Of a stretch of DNA of 64,000 nucleotides, positions 43,490 through 52,944 are shown one piece after another. The notes under the pieces are model-generated. The model was given only the letters and a program-made list of their open reading frames with translations. It was not told the origin of the DNA and searched no databases. This DNA is from Maribacter forsetii DSM 18668 (GTDB lineage Bacteria; Bacteroidota; Bacteroidia; Flavobacteriales; Flavobacteriaceae). Location of the stretch: assembly GCF_000744105.1 (NCBI RefSeq), contig NZ_JQLH01000001.1, positions 4,229,001 to 4,293,000 of the forward strand, given 5' to 3'. Made by a program: the position numbers and the translations under genes. Each line of letters starts with the position of its first letter. Within the stretch, counting starts at the first letter, position 1.

Positions 43490-43536
43490 ATATAAAAGCA
43501 AAAACCCCGCCAAATTCCTTTCGGATATGGCGAGGC
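43490..43536 (-). terminator. Terminator of alanine dehydrogenase
   Basis: On the minus strand the stem CCTCGCCA / TGGCGGGG (one G-U pair) with an inner TCC-GAAA-GGA tetraloop is followed by TTTTTGCTTTT. Confidence 0.8.
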
Positions 43537-43561
43537 ATATTTTACTGACAAAATGTACTAG

Positions 43562-44662
43562 CTAAGCAACTATCTCTTCCCAACCAAAGGCTTCAATAAT
43601 TTCTTGATATACTACATTTCCTTCTACGATATTCAATCCTTTCTTTAAAGCCGCGTCATTTTCACAAGCAGCTTCCCAACCTAAATTTGCCAATTTCAAG
43701 GCATACGGCAAGGTTACATTGGTCAAGGCCATTGTAGACGTGTAAGGTACCGCACCCGGCATATTCGCTACCGAATAGTGCACAACATCATCTATAATAT
43801 AAATAGGGTCTTCATGCGTGGTAGGCTTGGTTGTTTCTACACATCCGCCTTGATCCACGGCTACATCAACGATTACCGTTCCAGGTCTCATTTCTTTCAA
43901 CATGTCTCTTGTAATCAAATTTGGAGCTTTTGCTCCTTTCAACAACACACCACCAATGATTAGATCATGTGTTTTTATAAGTCTTCTTATATTAAACTCA
44001 TTTGAAAATTCAGTCACCACATGAGGCGGCATAACATCATTTGCATAACGCAAACGTTTCATATTAACATCTAAGATAGTTACGTGAGCACCAAGACCTG
44101 CTGCCATTTTAGCAGCTTGTATACCAACTACACCAGCACCTAAGACCAAAACCTTACCCGGAGCTACACCTGGTACCCCACCTAATAATACACCACGCCC
44201 TTTTACTGGTTTTTCTAAATATTTAGCACCTTGTTGTATTGCCATTCTACCTGCAACTTCAGACATTGGCGTTAAAAGTGGCAACGTACCTTCTTCATCT
44301 TCTACGGTTTCGTAAGCTATACAAATTGCCTTCTGCTTTATCATTGCCTTTGTTAGGGCTTCGCTTGATGCAAAATGAAAGTATGTGAACAATATTTGCC
44401 CTTGTTGAATTAAATCATATTCTTCAGCAATAGGCTCTTTTACTTTTACGATCATTTCGCTCATGGCGTATACCTGACCAATTGTATCTAGTATTATAGC
44501 ACCTGCCTGTTGATAATCTTGATTAAAAAAACCACTGCCTTCACCAGCATCTGACTGGACATACACTTTGTGGTTGTTTTTTACCAATTCGAAAACTCCG
44601 GCTGGCGTCATACCTACCCTGCTTTCATTGTTTTTGATTTCTTTTGGAATACCAACAATCAT
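43562..44662 (-). CDS. ald: Alanine dehydrogenase
   Basis: This catalyses reversible NAD-dependent deamination of L-alanine to pyruvate and ammonia. The 366-residue enzyme has MIVGIPKEIKNNESRVGMTPAG at the start, the catalytic Lys/His region FTYFHFASS, the Rossmann loop VLVLGAGVVGIQAAKMAAGLGA and DVAVDQGGCVETT near the end. Length is typical. Upstream are a good -33/-7 promoter and an imperfect inverted repeat that could be an operator. Confidence 0.96.
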   Translation of the reverse strand: MIVGIPKEIKNNESRVGMTPAGVFELVKNNHKVYVQSDAGEGSGFFNQDYQQAGAIILDTIGQVYAMSEMIVKVKEPIAEEYDLIQQGQILFTYFHFASSEALTKAMIKQKAICIAYETVEDEEGTLPLLTPMSEVAGRMAIQQGAKYLEKPVKGRGVLLGGVPGVAPGKVLVLGAGVVGIQAAKMAAGLGAHVTILDVNMKRLRYANDVMPPHVVTEFSNEFNIRRLIKTHDLIIGGVLLKGAKAPNLITRDMLKEMRPGTVIVDVAVDQGGCVETTKPTTHEDPIYIIDDVVHYSVANMPGAVPYTSTMALTNVTLPYALKLANLGWEAACENDAALKKGLNIVEGNVVYQEIIEAFGWEEIVA

Positions 44663-44686
44663 GATTTATCATTTTATGTTACACTG

Positions 44687-44717
44687 CAAAATTGAAACTA
44701 ATTATGCATATATCAAA
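44687..44717 (-). promoter_or_regulatory. -33/-7 promoter of ald
   Basis: On the minus strand TTTG (44717-44714), 19 bases and then CAATTTTG (44694-44687). This is one mismatch from TAnnTTTG, with the transcript start about 18 bases before the ATG. Confidence 0.5.
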
Positions 44718-44734
44718 CATTAAATCGATAAAAC

Positions 44735-44775
44735 GTAGGGGTTGATTGTTTAAAATGTGAATTTACAACACCTAC
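44735..44775. promoter_or_regulatory. Imperfect inverted repeat upstream of ald
   Basis: GTAGGGGTTG (44735-44744) and CAACACCTAC (44766-44775) match at 9 of 10 positions as inverted arms. They are 31 bp centre to centre, about 75-113 bases upstream of the ald ATG. No T-tract follows. Confidence 0.35.
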
Positions 44776-44800
44776 ACCCTTGTTTTTTAGGGGTGCATCT

Positions 44801-45055
44801 CTATTTATGTTTAATTTTTAAAATAATCATGATCAAAAGGAGAAATGCCGTAGCCAGATTAGCTATAATGATTGGTAAACTCTTCAATGAAAATCCGTAG
44901 ATTGCCCACATTATAGCTCCCATCAACAAAATAGTGTACATCGTCAAAGAAATGTCTTTGGTAGATTTCTCTTTCCAGGTTTTATAAACTTGTGGCACAA
45001 ATGCCCCTGTGGTAAAGGTAGCAGCTACTAAACCTAATATTTCAATACTGTTCAT
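44801..45055 (-). CDS. SemiSWEET sugar transporter
   Basis: The 84-residue protein has three membrane helices, one SWEET/PQ-loop unit. The PQ motif appears in FTTGAFVPQVYKTWKEKSTKDIS. Bacterial semiSWEETs dimerise to make one facilitated sugar pore. The second and third helices (TMYTILLMGAIMWAIYGF, IIIANLATAFLLLIMIIL) are intact. It lies just downstream of leuS, separated by a leuS terminator, so it probably has its own promoter. Confidence 0.92.
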   Translation of the reverse strand: MNSIEILGLVAATFTTGAFVPQVYKTWKEKSTKDISLTMYTILLMGAIMWAIYGFSLKSLPIIIANLATAFLLLIMIILKIKHK

Positions 45056-45094
45056 ATTTTATGATTTTCTATCACTGCTAATTTTACAATATTA

Positions 45095-45120
45095 AAAGAG
45101 GCGATTTTCATCGCCTCTTT
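45095..45120 (-). terminator. Terminator of leuS
   Basis: AAAGAGGCGA pairs perfectly with TCGCCTCTTT around a 6-base loop, and TTTTAAT follows on the minus strand. Confidence 0.75.
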
Positions 45121-45141
45121 ACTTTACTTATATTCTAATAT

Positions 45142-47976
45142 CTACCCTACGATATTGACAATTTTACCTGGCACTACAATTACCTTTTTAGGTGTACGCC
45201 CTGCTAATTGCTGTTGGGTTTTTTCGTGCGCCATTACTGCCGCTTCTATTTCATCTTTACTTAAATCTAAAGATAGTTGCATGGTAAATTTCATTTTACC
45301 GTTAAAGGAAATAGGATATTCCTTATCACTTTCCTTAATATACTTTTCTTCAAATTTTGGAAAAGGTGCTGTTGCAATAGAATCTGTATGACCCAATTTA
45401 CTCCACAACTCTTCTGCAATGTGCGGTGCGTACGGAGACACCAATATTGCTAAAGGCTCCAACACTTTTCTGCTGACACATTTTTGTGATGAAAGCTCGT
45501 TTACACAAATCATAAATGTAGATACAGATGTATTGAAACTAAAATTCTCAATATCTTCTTCTACCTTTTTAATGGTCTTATGTAATGTCTTCCATGATTC
45601 TTTAGATGGCTCCTCCTCGCTTCGGCTACGCTCAGCGACCGCTGTTTCATCTAAAAAGGGCGTGTACAATTTCCACAGTTTCTTCAAGAAACCATGTGCT
45701 CCCGTTATACCTGCCGTGTTCCAAGGTTTTGATTGCTCTAACGGACCTAAGAACATTTCATACAAACGCAGACTGTCTGCACCATATTCTTCACAAATAG
45801 CATCTGGATTTACTACATTGTATTTGGATTTGGACATTTTTTCGACTTCGCGGCCTACTTTAAATGTTCCATCATCTTCAGTGATAAATTTCGCATCCGC
45901 AAATTCATCCCTCCACTTTTTAAATCCTTCAATATCCAACTCGTCCGATGCATTTACCAATGATACATCTGCATGAATCGGTGTTACATTTCTACCATCA
46001 ACCAAACCTTTAGATACCAGTGTTTTTCCATCTTCATCTCTGTAAACAAATGCACTAGTCCCCGTAATCATCCCTTGATTAATAAGCTTTTTAGCAAATT
46101 CATCTTTAGGCACCAAACCTTTATCAAACATGAACTTTTGCCAGAAACGAGAATACAATAAGTGACCTGTTGCGTGTTCGCTACCACCTATATACAAATC
46201 TACATCTTGCCAGTAGTTAATCGCTTTTTCAGAGAATATCTCTTCATTATTATGTGGATCCATGTATCTATTGAAATACTGCGAACTACCTGCCCAACCT
46301 GGCATGGTATTCAACTCTAGCGGAAATACTGTGGTATTATTTATCTCGCTATTATTGACAACTTTATTTGCAACTGTATCCCATGCCCAAACCTCAGCAT
46401 TGCCCAAAGGTGGTTCACCGGTTTCAGTAGGTAAATATTTTTCAACCTCTGGCAACTCAATTGGTAAATGCTCTTTTGCAATCATCTGTGGCATACCATC
46501 TACATAATATACCGGGAAAGGTTCTCCCCAATATCTTTGGCGACTAAAAACAGCATCGCGCAAACGATAGTTTATTTTTCCTTCTCCATGCCCAATTTTC
46601 TCCAACTCATAGATAGCCAGTTTCATTGCTTTCTTATATGGTAATCCGTTCAAGAAATCAGAATTAGTAATAACAGTCTTCTCCTTATCGGCAAATGCTT
46701 CTTCTGAAATATCCACACCTTCAAATACATTAGGAATATCAATATTGAAATGCTTGGCAAAATCATAATCGCGTTGATCTCCACATGGAACGGACATCAC
46801 AGCTCCCGTACCGTAACCAGCCAATACGTAATCACCAATCCAAATAGGAATAGGTTCTTTGGTAAACGGATGCTCAGCATAAGCTCCTGTAAAAGCACCC
46901 GATATGGTTTTTACGTCTGCCATACGATCACGCTCAGAACGCTTTGCAGTTGCCTCTATATATGCCTCCACCTCAGCTTTCTGATCTGGTGTAGTTATTT
47001 TACCTACTAATTCGTGCTCTGGCGCCAAGGTCATAAAAGACACTCCGAAAATGGTATCAGGGCGAGTTGTGAAAACTTCTATTTTCTCTTCATGTTCCTT
47101 AACATTGAAAATAGCCGAAGCTCCTTGACTTCTTCCAATCCAATTGGTCTGTGAATCTTTTAACGGTTGTGGCCAATCTATCTTATTTAAACCATCTAAC
47201 AAACGTTGTGCATATGCTGAAATACGCATACTCCACTGGGTCATTTTTTTACGAATAACCGGGTGACCACCACGCTCTGATACTCCGTTTACGATTTCGT
47301 CATTTGCCAATACCGTACCTAGTGCAGGGCACCAGTTAACTTCGGTATCCGCCAAATACGTTAATCTATATTGTAATAGTATTTCTTGTTTTTTAACATC
47401 AGAAAAAGCAGTCCAATCATCAGCTGTAAATGCCTCAATATCATCATCACATACTGCATTTACGTTAGCATTACCATCCGTAGAAAATTTAGAAATCAAG
47501 GTTTCTATATCTTCAGCTTTATCGGTATCTTTATTATACCAAGAATTGAATATTTGTATGAATATCCACTGTGTCCACTTGTAATATTCGGGACTAGAAG
47601 TTCTTACTTCCCTGCTCCAATCAAAAGAAAAACCTAATTGATCTAACTGCCTTCTGTACGTTTTAATATTTGCCGCCGTAGTTACCGCAGGATGCTGACC
47701 TGTCTGAATAGCATACTGCTCTGCAGGCAAACCAAAAGAATCATACCCTTGTGGATGCAATACATTGAAGCCTTTATGCCTCTTATATCTCGCATAAATA
47801 TCACTTGCAATATAACCTAACGGATGCCCAACATGCAGACCCGCACCAGAAGGATAAGGAAACATATCCAACACATAGAATTTTTCTTTTTCAGAATCGT
47901 TCTCCGCTTTAAATGTTTGGTTTTCTGCCCAGTATTTTTGCCATTTGGCTTCAATTTCGTTGAAATTGTATTGCAT
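45142..47976 (-). CDS. leuS: Leucyl-tRNA synthetase
   Basis: LeuS charges tRNA-Leu and edits mischarged products. The 944-residue class I enzyme has the HIGH equivalent HVGHPLGYIASD, a CP1 editing domain with TTRPDTIFGVSFM, the KMSKS motif EKMSKSKYNVVNPD and an anticodon domain. In the linker just after the catalytic core, the sequence LDETAVAERSRSEEEP contains a peptide encoded by an interspersed palindromic repeat (45618-45644), translated in frame. A -7 box lies 26 bases upstream of the ATG. The gene is followed by a terminator. Confidence 0.97.
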   Translation of the reverse strand: MQYNFNEIEAKWQKYWAENQTFKAENDSEKEKFYVLDMFPYPSGAGLHVGHPLGYIASDIYARYKRHKGFNVLHPQGYDSFGLPAEQYAIQTGQHPAVTTAANIKTYRRQLDQLGFSFDWSREVRTSSPEYYKWTQWIFIQIFNSWYNKDTDKAEDIETLISKFSTDGNANVNAVCDDDIEAFTADDWTAFSDVKKQEILLQYRLTYLADTEVNWCPALGTVLANDEIVNGVSERGGHPVIRKKMTQWSMRISAYAQRLLDGLNKIDWPQPLKDSQTNWIGRSQGASAIFNVKEHEEKIEVFTTRPDTIFGVSFMTLAPEHELVGKITTPDQKAEVEAYIEATAKRSERDRMADVKTISGAFTGAYAEHPFTKEPIPIWIGDYVLAGYGTGAVMSVPCGDQRDYDFAKHFNIDIPNVFEGVDISEEAFADKEKTVITNSDFLNGLPYKKAMKLAIYELEKIGHGEGKINYRLRDAVFSRQRYWGEPFPVYYVDGMPQMIAKEHLPIELPEVEKYLPTETGEPPLGNAEVWAWDTVANKVVNNSEINNTTVFPLELNTMPGWAGSSQYFNRYMDPHNNEEIFSEKAINYWQDVDLYIGGSEHATGHLLYSRFWQKFMFDKGLVPKDEFAKKLINQGMITGTSAFVYRDEDGKTLVSKGLVDGRNVTPIHADVSLVNASDELDIEGFKKWRDEFADAKFITEDDGTFKVGREVEKMSKSKYNVVNPDAICEEYGADSLRLYEMFLGPLEQSKPWNTAGITGAHGFLKKLWKLYTPFLDETAVAERSRSEEEPSKESWKTLHKTIKKVEEDIENFSFNTSVSTFMICVNELSSQKCVSRKVLEPLAILVSPYAPHIAEELWSKLGHTDSIATAPFPKFEEKYIKESDKEYPISFNGKMKFTMQLSLDLSKDEIEAAVMAHEKTQQQLAGRTPKKVIVVPGKIVNIVG
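45618..45644. repeat. Interspersed palindromic repeat inserted in frame in leuS
   Basis: The top strand reads CGCTTCGGCTACGCTCAGCG, then ACCGCTG. It shares CTTCGGCT-CGCTCAG with the intergenic element at 7677-7700. In leuS it is read as AVAERSRSE. The host reading frame is intact. Confidence 0.8.
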
Positions 47977-48002
47977 GATATTTACTTCTTTTCTGTAAGT
48001 CG

Positions 48003-48010
48003 CAAAAATA
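48003..48010 (-). promoter_or_regulatory. TAnnTTTG -7 box, leuS promoter
   Basis: TATTTTTG on the minus strand, 26 bases before the leuS ATG. Confidence 0.5.
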
Positions 48011-48059
48011 GGTTTATTCTGCTAAAAGCGAAAGAATAACATCATTGATACTTTTTGGG

Positions 48060-48920
48060 TCAAACCATCAATAATTTACCACTATAGAGTACCCAAAGCA
48101 TAGATGCCAATGCAGATAAGTTTATGAGATAACCAAACAATTTCATTTCTGGCAACGTATAAGCCCTACCCTTGAATATCACAAAAATATCTAATACCAT
48201 AAATGCAGAAAAAAGACCTAGAAATGATGCCAACACTACATCTTTAAACCAATACCAGACCAAAACAGATTCGCATACCAATATCAAGAGCATTAGTAGT
48301 TTTGAGTTGTTACGCCCTATTAAAGTAGCAGTTGTTCGCTTGCCCGAAGCTAAATCTGGCTCTATATCCATTATTTCGCCCGCAATGTGTGCTTGAAATG
48401 CAAACAAAGACAAATACACCAATGTTTGCCATGGTAGCGTTTCTAAATCATTTAGTTCTGTTGAAAAGAATACGGTTACTACATACCCTACCTGAATTAG
48501 TATTTCAAAAGGAGGTCGTTCCTTTATTCTGAACGGTTTAAAATTATAAAGGATATTTACGACTACCATAAACAGCAGAAGTAAGAACATTTTAAAGCCG
48601 GATATAAAAGTGAAGGCAACTACAAATATGAATGTGAGAATTGTAATTTTAGTAAGTACTCCTTTTAGTTGCGATCTTGAAGCCTTTGCACCAAATAGAA
48701 AATTTCCTTTTCTAGCGTTTACCGCATCAGCATCTATATCATTATAATCATTGAGACCGTAGACCAAATAATTTAAAGGAAAAGTGACAAAGAAAAGTCC
48801 GAGCCAAAAATTAACATTCAACCAAAAATCCACCGCATTTGCCAAAGGAACTAAATAAATCCAAATGGTAGGAAACCAAAGTCCGGGTCTGGATATCTTT
48901 AAATCCAATAAATTCAACAT
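48060..48920 (-). CDS. UbiA-family prenyltransferase
   Basis: This 286-residue membrane enzyme has eight or nine helices. The first Asp-rich prenyl-diphosphate site reads NDYNDIDADAVN; the second is weaker (EIMDIEPDLASGKRTT). It attaches a prenyl chain to an acceptor, but whether the acceptor is a quinone, haem or carotenoid cannot be told from sequence. No quinone or carotenoid genes are adjacent. It is divergent from the T9SS type B surface-protein gene, with 115 bases between them. Confidence 0.88.
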   Translation of the reverse strand: MLNLLDLKISRPGLWFPTIWIYLVPLANAVDFWLNVNFWLGLFFVTFPLNYLVYGLNDYNDIDADAVNARKGNFLFGAKASRSQLKGVLTKITILTFIFVVAFTFISGFKMFLLLLFMVVVNILYNFKPFRIKERPPFEILIQVGYVVTVFFSTELNDLETLPWQTLVYLSLFAFQAHIAGEIMDIEPDLASGKRTTATLIGRNNSKLLMLLILVCESVLVWYWFKDVVLASFLGLFSAFMVLDIFVIFKGRAYTLPEMKLFGYLINLSALASMLWVLYSGKLLMV

Positions 48921-49034
48921 ATAACAGATTTAGGTTCACATCTTCGTAAAAATACCATTCTTAGCATTGTAACACTATCAAGGCTATACTATAACTACCC
49001 ATCGTTTTAAAAAGTATATCTTTAACCTTCGAAT

Positions 49035-50909
49035 ATGAGGAGCCCCAAACTTTTTTTACTCACGTTAGTACTGACCTGCTGTAGTATTGCTACACTGCAA
49101 GCGCAGCTTGGTTTTTGTGGTGGCAATTCTGGCGACCCCATTTTTACGGAAGATTTTGGATCCGGCACTACCGATGGACCGGAATTACCTGCAGGCACTA
49201 CTTCATATCAATTTACTACTGGCACACCAAATGATGGCGATTACACCATATCTAGTACCACAAACTATTTTGACTGGCTTTCCATTCAAGACCACACCCC
49301 TGGCGATAGCAACGGAAAACTTTTTATTGTCAACGCCAGTTTTACGGCAGGTCAATTTTATCAACGTCAAGTTACAGGCTTGTGCGAAAACACCACCTAT
49401 GAATTTTCATCATGGCTTATTAACCTACAACCCGCTGGAAGCTGCGAGGGTAATAGCATACCTGTAAATGTTCGCTTTCAAATATGGGATGAAACAGACA
49501 GCAATTTACTTGCGCAAGGGGACACTGGCAGCATACCCGGCACCGGTACTTTAGAATGGGAACAATATGCTTTGGTTTTTAAAACCGAACCGGGACAAAC
49601 ATCGGTTATTTTGAAGATGAGAAATAATAGTAATGGAGGATGTGGAAATGATGTAGCCATTGACGATATTCTATTTCGATCTTGCGGTGACAATGTCACC
49701 ATCGCTACCGCAGCAGATGAAGCTAGTTTGGTAGTTTGCGAAGATCAAGGCAGTGTTTCAAGAACATTGACCGCAACACCAGATTCTTCTGTATTCAGTT
49801 CTCATGCCTACCAATGGCAGCAAAGTACGGATCAACAAACCTGGGTAGACATCGCTGGTGAAAATAGTGCGATTTTAAATACCCCGGCAGTTACCACAAC
49901 TACCTATTTTAGAACAAAAATTGCAGAGGATATTGTCAATGTAAACAATGATTTATGCAACGTGGTATCCGATGTTTTTGACATTACCGTTCTACCTATT
50001 CCCGCTGCACCTGCAAGTAACGGAGATGTAACCATTTGTGAAGGAGAATTAGGTACGCTATCCGTTAATACACTAAATTCATATTCCATAAATTGGTACG
50101 ATGCCGCTACTGGCGGAAATTTAATTTTATCTGATGACCGAAACTTAGAAACTGGCACTGCCGGCACCTATTACGCAGAAGCTAATTCAACAGAAATTGA
50201 ATGTGCATCTACCACAAGAACAGCGGTTACGCTAACCGTTAATCCATTACCGATCATACCTGGTGACTCTAATGTTTTTCTTTGCGAAGATTCTTTTATC
50301 ACTCTAGATGCCGATGTTGAGAATGCTACCTACCAATGGTCTACAGGCGCTACCACCCAAATGATAGACGTTACTGAAGCTGGCGAATACGAAGTCATTG
50401 TAACCAACACCAATGGATGCTCGGCCACACGAACCATTACAGTTGAACAAATAGATTTACCTAGAATTGATAAAATAGTATCTGACGGACCATCAATAGT
50501 AGTTTCTACTGCCAACAGTGGAAATTTTGAATATTCTTTAGATGGAATCTCATTTCAAACCAATCCTATTTTTGAAGCTGTAGAAGGCGGATTTTACACC
50601 ATTTACGTTCAGGACAGTACAGATTGCGGTGTTGTAACGGAGGATTTTTACCATCTGGTCATTCAAAAATTCTTTACACCTAACGGAGATACTGTCAATG
50701 ACCTTTTTGAACCTGACGGATTAGAGGTTTTCAGTACCATAACGATTTCGATTTTTGACCGCTATGGCAAGCTCATCAAATTTGGAAATACAAATGCTAC
50801 ATCTTGGGACGGCACTTTTCAAGGTGAACGAATGCCAGAAGATGATTATTGGTATCTAATTGAGGCAGATACCACTCAATTTAAAGGACACTTTAGCCTA
50901 AAACGTTAA
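49035..50909 (+). CDS. T9SS type B sorting-domain surface protein (624 aa)
   Basis: A signal peptide (ends TLQAQ) is followed by a galactose-binding/jelly-roll-like domain (FTEDFGSGTTDGPELPAG through IDDILFRSCGDN). Then come Ig-like beta domains with paired cysteines (VCEDQGS, ICEGELG, LCEDSFI). The protein ends in a type B sorting domain, IQKFFTPNGDTVNDLFEPDGLE and SIFDRYGKLIKFGNTN, with terminal FSLKR. Type B domains target proteins through T9SS to the surface, often as adhesins. It precedes ftsX by 63 bases but is probably a separate unit. Confidence 0.92.
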   Translation: MRSPKLFLLTLVLTCCSIATLQAQLGFCGGNSGDPIFTEDFGSGTTDGPELPAGTTSYQFTTGTPNDGDYTISSTTNYFDWLSIQDHTPGDSNGKLFIVNASFTAGQFYQRQVTGLCENTTYEFSSWLINLQPAGSCEGNSIPVNVRFQIWDETDSNLLAQGDTGSIPGTGTLEWEQYALVFKTEPGQTSVILKMRNNSNGGCGNDVAIDDILFRSCGDNVTIATAADEASLVVCEDQGSVSRTLTATPDSSVFSSHAYQWQQSTDQQTWVDIAGENSAILNTPAVTTTTYFRTKIAEDIVNVNNDLCNVVSDVFDITVLPIPAAPASNGDVTICEGELGTLSVNTLNSYSINWYDAATGGNLILSDDRNLETGTAGTYYAEANSTEIECASTTRTAVTLTVNPLPIIPGDSNVFLCEDSFITLDADVENATYQWSTGATTQMIDVTEAGEYEVIVTNTNGCSATRTITVEQIDLPRIDKIVSDGPSIVVSTANSGNFEYSLDGISFQTNPIFEAVEGGFYTIYVQDSTDCGVVTEDFYHLVIQKFFTPNGDTVNDLFEPDGLEVFSTITISIFDRYGKLIKFGNTNATSWDGTFQGERMPEDDYWYLIEADTTQFKGHFSLKR

Positions 50910-50972
50910 GGCTTTATTTTTTTAAGTTCCATTTAACAATACTTTGCTATTTTTACTGCACTTTTAAGTATT

Positions 50973-51851
50973 ATGGCGAACTCCTTCGAAAATTATCAAA
51001 GACGCAAACTCATCTCCTCTTATTTTTCAGTGGTGCTAAGTATTGCATTAGTCTTATTTCTACTGGGCATTTTAGGATTACTGGTCCTGAACACCAAAAA
51101 AATGGCAGATCGTTCTAAAGAACAAATCACCATTTCTGTCTTTTTAAAAGAAAACACCAAGGAAATTGAAGTTGAACAGCTTCAAAAAACCCTGGCAATG
51201 TCTGAATACACCAAATCTTCTACATACGTATCTAAAGAAGAGGCAGCAAAACAGCATAGTGAGGATATTGGCGAGGATTTTGTTGATTATTTAGGGTATA
51301 ATCCGCTGAAAAACTCCATCGACGTAAAATTAAATGCAGATTTCGTTACCGCAGAGAAAGTTGAAGAAATTGCCGATACCCTTTCAGAAAAGAGTTTTGT
51401 AGACGAAGTAAGCTATGACCGAGTTTTAGTGAGCATGGTTGCCAAGAGCGTGGAACAAATTGGTTTCTGGATTTTGGTTGCCAGTGCCATATTTACCTTT
51501 ATTGCGGTATTATTGATCAACAGCTCTATTCGTTTATCTATTTATTCAAAAAGATTTATCATTAAAACCATGCAAATGGTAGGGGCAACGAAAACCTTCA
51601 TTAGAAGGCCGTTTATATGGCAAAATATTAAACTAGGCATGATCGGAGCCGCAATTGCTTTATTGGCAATTGGTGGTGTCGTGTATTATGTAAATACTAA
51701 TTTTCAAGATTTAGGTTTATTTGACGAGCCCTATATTTTAGTTATTTTATTTGTTAGCGTTTTTCTATTGGGCATACTTATTTCGTTCATTAGCACCTAT
51801 TTTGCGACTCAACGCTTCCTAAACCTTAGAACGGACGAATTATATTATTAA
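50973..51851 (+). CDS. ftsX: Cell division protein FtsX
   Basis: FtsX is the permease-like partner of FtsE that controls peptidoglycan hydrolases at the septum. The 292-residue protein has four membrane helices: one near residues 20-42, then an extracellular domain (ISVFLKENTKEIEVEQLQ through SYDRVLVSMVAKS), and three C-terminal helices with an RLSIYSKRFIIKTMQMVGATKTFIRRPF cytoplasmic loop. FtsE is not in the window. It begins a compact plus-strand run with DUF3098, uppP and truB. Confidence 0.95.
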   Translation: MANSFENYQRRKLISSYFSVVLSIALVLFLLGILGLLVLNTKKMADRSKEQITISVFLKENTKEIEVEQLQKTLAMSEYTKSSTYVSKEEAAKQHSEDIGEDFVDYLGYNPLKNSIDVKLNADFVTAEKVEEIADTLSEKSFVDEVSYDRVLVSMVAKSVEQIGFWILVASAIFTFIAVLLINSSIRLSIYSKRFIIKTMQMVGATKTFIRRPFIWQNIKLGMIGAAIALLAIGGVVYYVNTNFQDLGLFDEPYILVILFVSVFLLGILISFISTYFATQRFLNLRTDELYY

Positions 51852-51860
51852 ATTTGCGGC

Positions 51861-52124
51861 ATGAGTAAAAACAACAAAGTGGAACAGCATTCTAAACAAG
51901 AATTCATTTTTCAGAAGAAAAATTACATGTTCATGTTTATTGGTCTTGCCTGTATTGCAATAGGTTTTATTTTAATGAGCGGTGGAGGTAGTGACGACCC
52001 CAACGTTTTTAACCCTGAAATCTATAATTTTAGAAGAATAAGACTTGCACCAACTTTAGTACTTATTGGCTTAGGCATAGAAATTTATGCCATTTTATTA
52101 AACCCACACAAAAAGAAAGATTAA
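51861..52124 (+). CDS. DUF3098 membrane protein (87 aa)
   Basis: This small protein has two membrane helices (about residues 22-42 and 62-80). They are separated by SGGGSDDPNVFNPEIYNFRRIRLAP, the conserved core of DUF3098. It sits between ftsX and uppP, as in many Flavobacteriaceae (from memory). It may act in envelope biogenesis or division, inferred only from the neighbours. Its stop codon is followed immediately by the TTG start of uppP. Confidence 0.88.
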   Translation: MSKNNKVEQHSKQEFIFQKKNYMFMFIGLACIAIGFILMSGGGSDDPNVFNPEIYNFRRIRLAPTLVLIGLGIEIYAILLNPHKKKD

Positions 52125-52922
52125 TTGGATACTTTAGACGCAATTATTCTCGGTATTATTCAAGGATTAACCGAGTTTTTACCTGTTTCATCAAGTGGGC
52201 ATTTAGAATTGGGTAAAGCCATTTTAGGAGATAACTCTGTTCAAGAAGAAAGTTTATTATTTACCGTAGTACTACACTTTGCAACCGCATTGAGTACTAT
52301 AGTAGTTTTCAGAAAAGATATTTGGGAAATTTTAAGCGGCTTGTTTCAATTTAAATGGAACGAAGAAAGTCAGTTTTCCGCTAAAATCATCATCTCCATG
52401 TTACCGGCCGTATTCGTAGGTTTGTTTTTTGAAGAACAGTTAGAAGCCTTTTTTGGTGGAAATATTAGATTTGTAGGCTTTATGCTAATCATCACGGCAG
52501 TACTTTTATATTTTGCCGATAAAGCTAAAGACACGGATAAGAAAGTAAGTTTTGGTAATGCCTTTATTGTAGGTATCTCTCAAGCGATTGCTATGCTACC
52601 TGGTATTTCACGTAGTGGAGCTACCATTTCTACTTCTGTTCTTTTAGGTGTAGACAAATCTAAAGCCGCGAGATTTTCATTTTTAATGGTAGTACCATTG
52701 ATCTTTGGTAAAATTGCCAAGGACCTTATGAGCGGAGATTTAACTTTTGACGGAGAAAATAATGTAGCCATGGGAGCTGGTTTTATTGCCGCCTTTGTTG
52801 CCGGTCTTGCCGCTTGTACTTGGATGATTAAATTGGTTCGCAAAAGCAAGCTATCTTACTTTGCCATTTACTGCCTTGTGGTAGGATTAATTGCCGTTAT
52901 TTACGGTTTTACTAATCCGTAA
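52125..52922 (+). CDS. uppP: Undecaprenyl-diphosphate phosphatase
   Basis: UppP recycles undecaprenyl pyrophosphate to the phosphate carrier used in peptidoglycan and other surface polymers. The 265-residue protein has both signature regions: GLTEFLPVSSSGHLEL at the start and MLPGISRSGATIS near residue 160, in a multi-helix membrane protein. The start is a TTG directly after the DUF3098 TAA. No ATG occurs before the conserved N-terminus, so TTG is the real start. Confidence 0.95.
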   Translation: MDTLDAIILGIIQGLTEFLPVSSSGHLELGKAILGDNSVQEESLLFTVVLHFATALSTIVVFRKDIWEILSGLFQFKWNEESQFSAKIIISMLPAVFVGLFFEEQLEAFFGGNIRFVGFMLIITAVLLYFADKAKDTDKKVSFGNAFIVGISQAIAMLPGISRSGATISTSVLLGVDKSKAARFSFLMVVPLIFGKIAKDLMSGDLTFDGENNVAMGAGFIAAFVAGLAACTWMIKLVRKSKLSYFAIYCLVVGLIAVIYGFTNP

Positions 52923-52944
52923 TACAAAATAAACACCCAAATTC

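Noticed and set aside
44755..44795. CACCC / GGGTG hairpin after the semiSWEET gene considered as a terminator.
   Set aside because: No U-tract follows on either strand.
48060..48920. UbiA protein considered as a specific menaquinone or carotenoid enzyme.
   Set aside because: The Asp-rich motifs fit the whole superfamily and no pathway neighbours are present, so no specific role was assigned.
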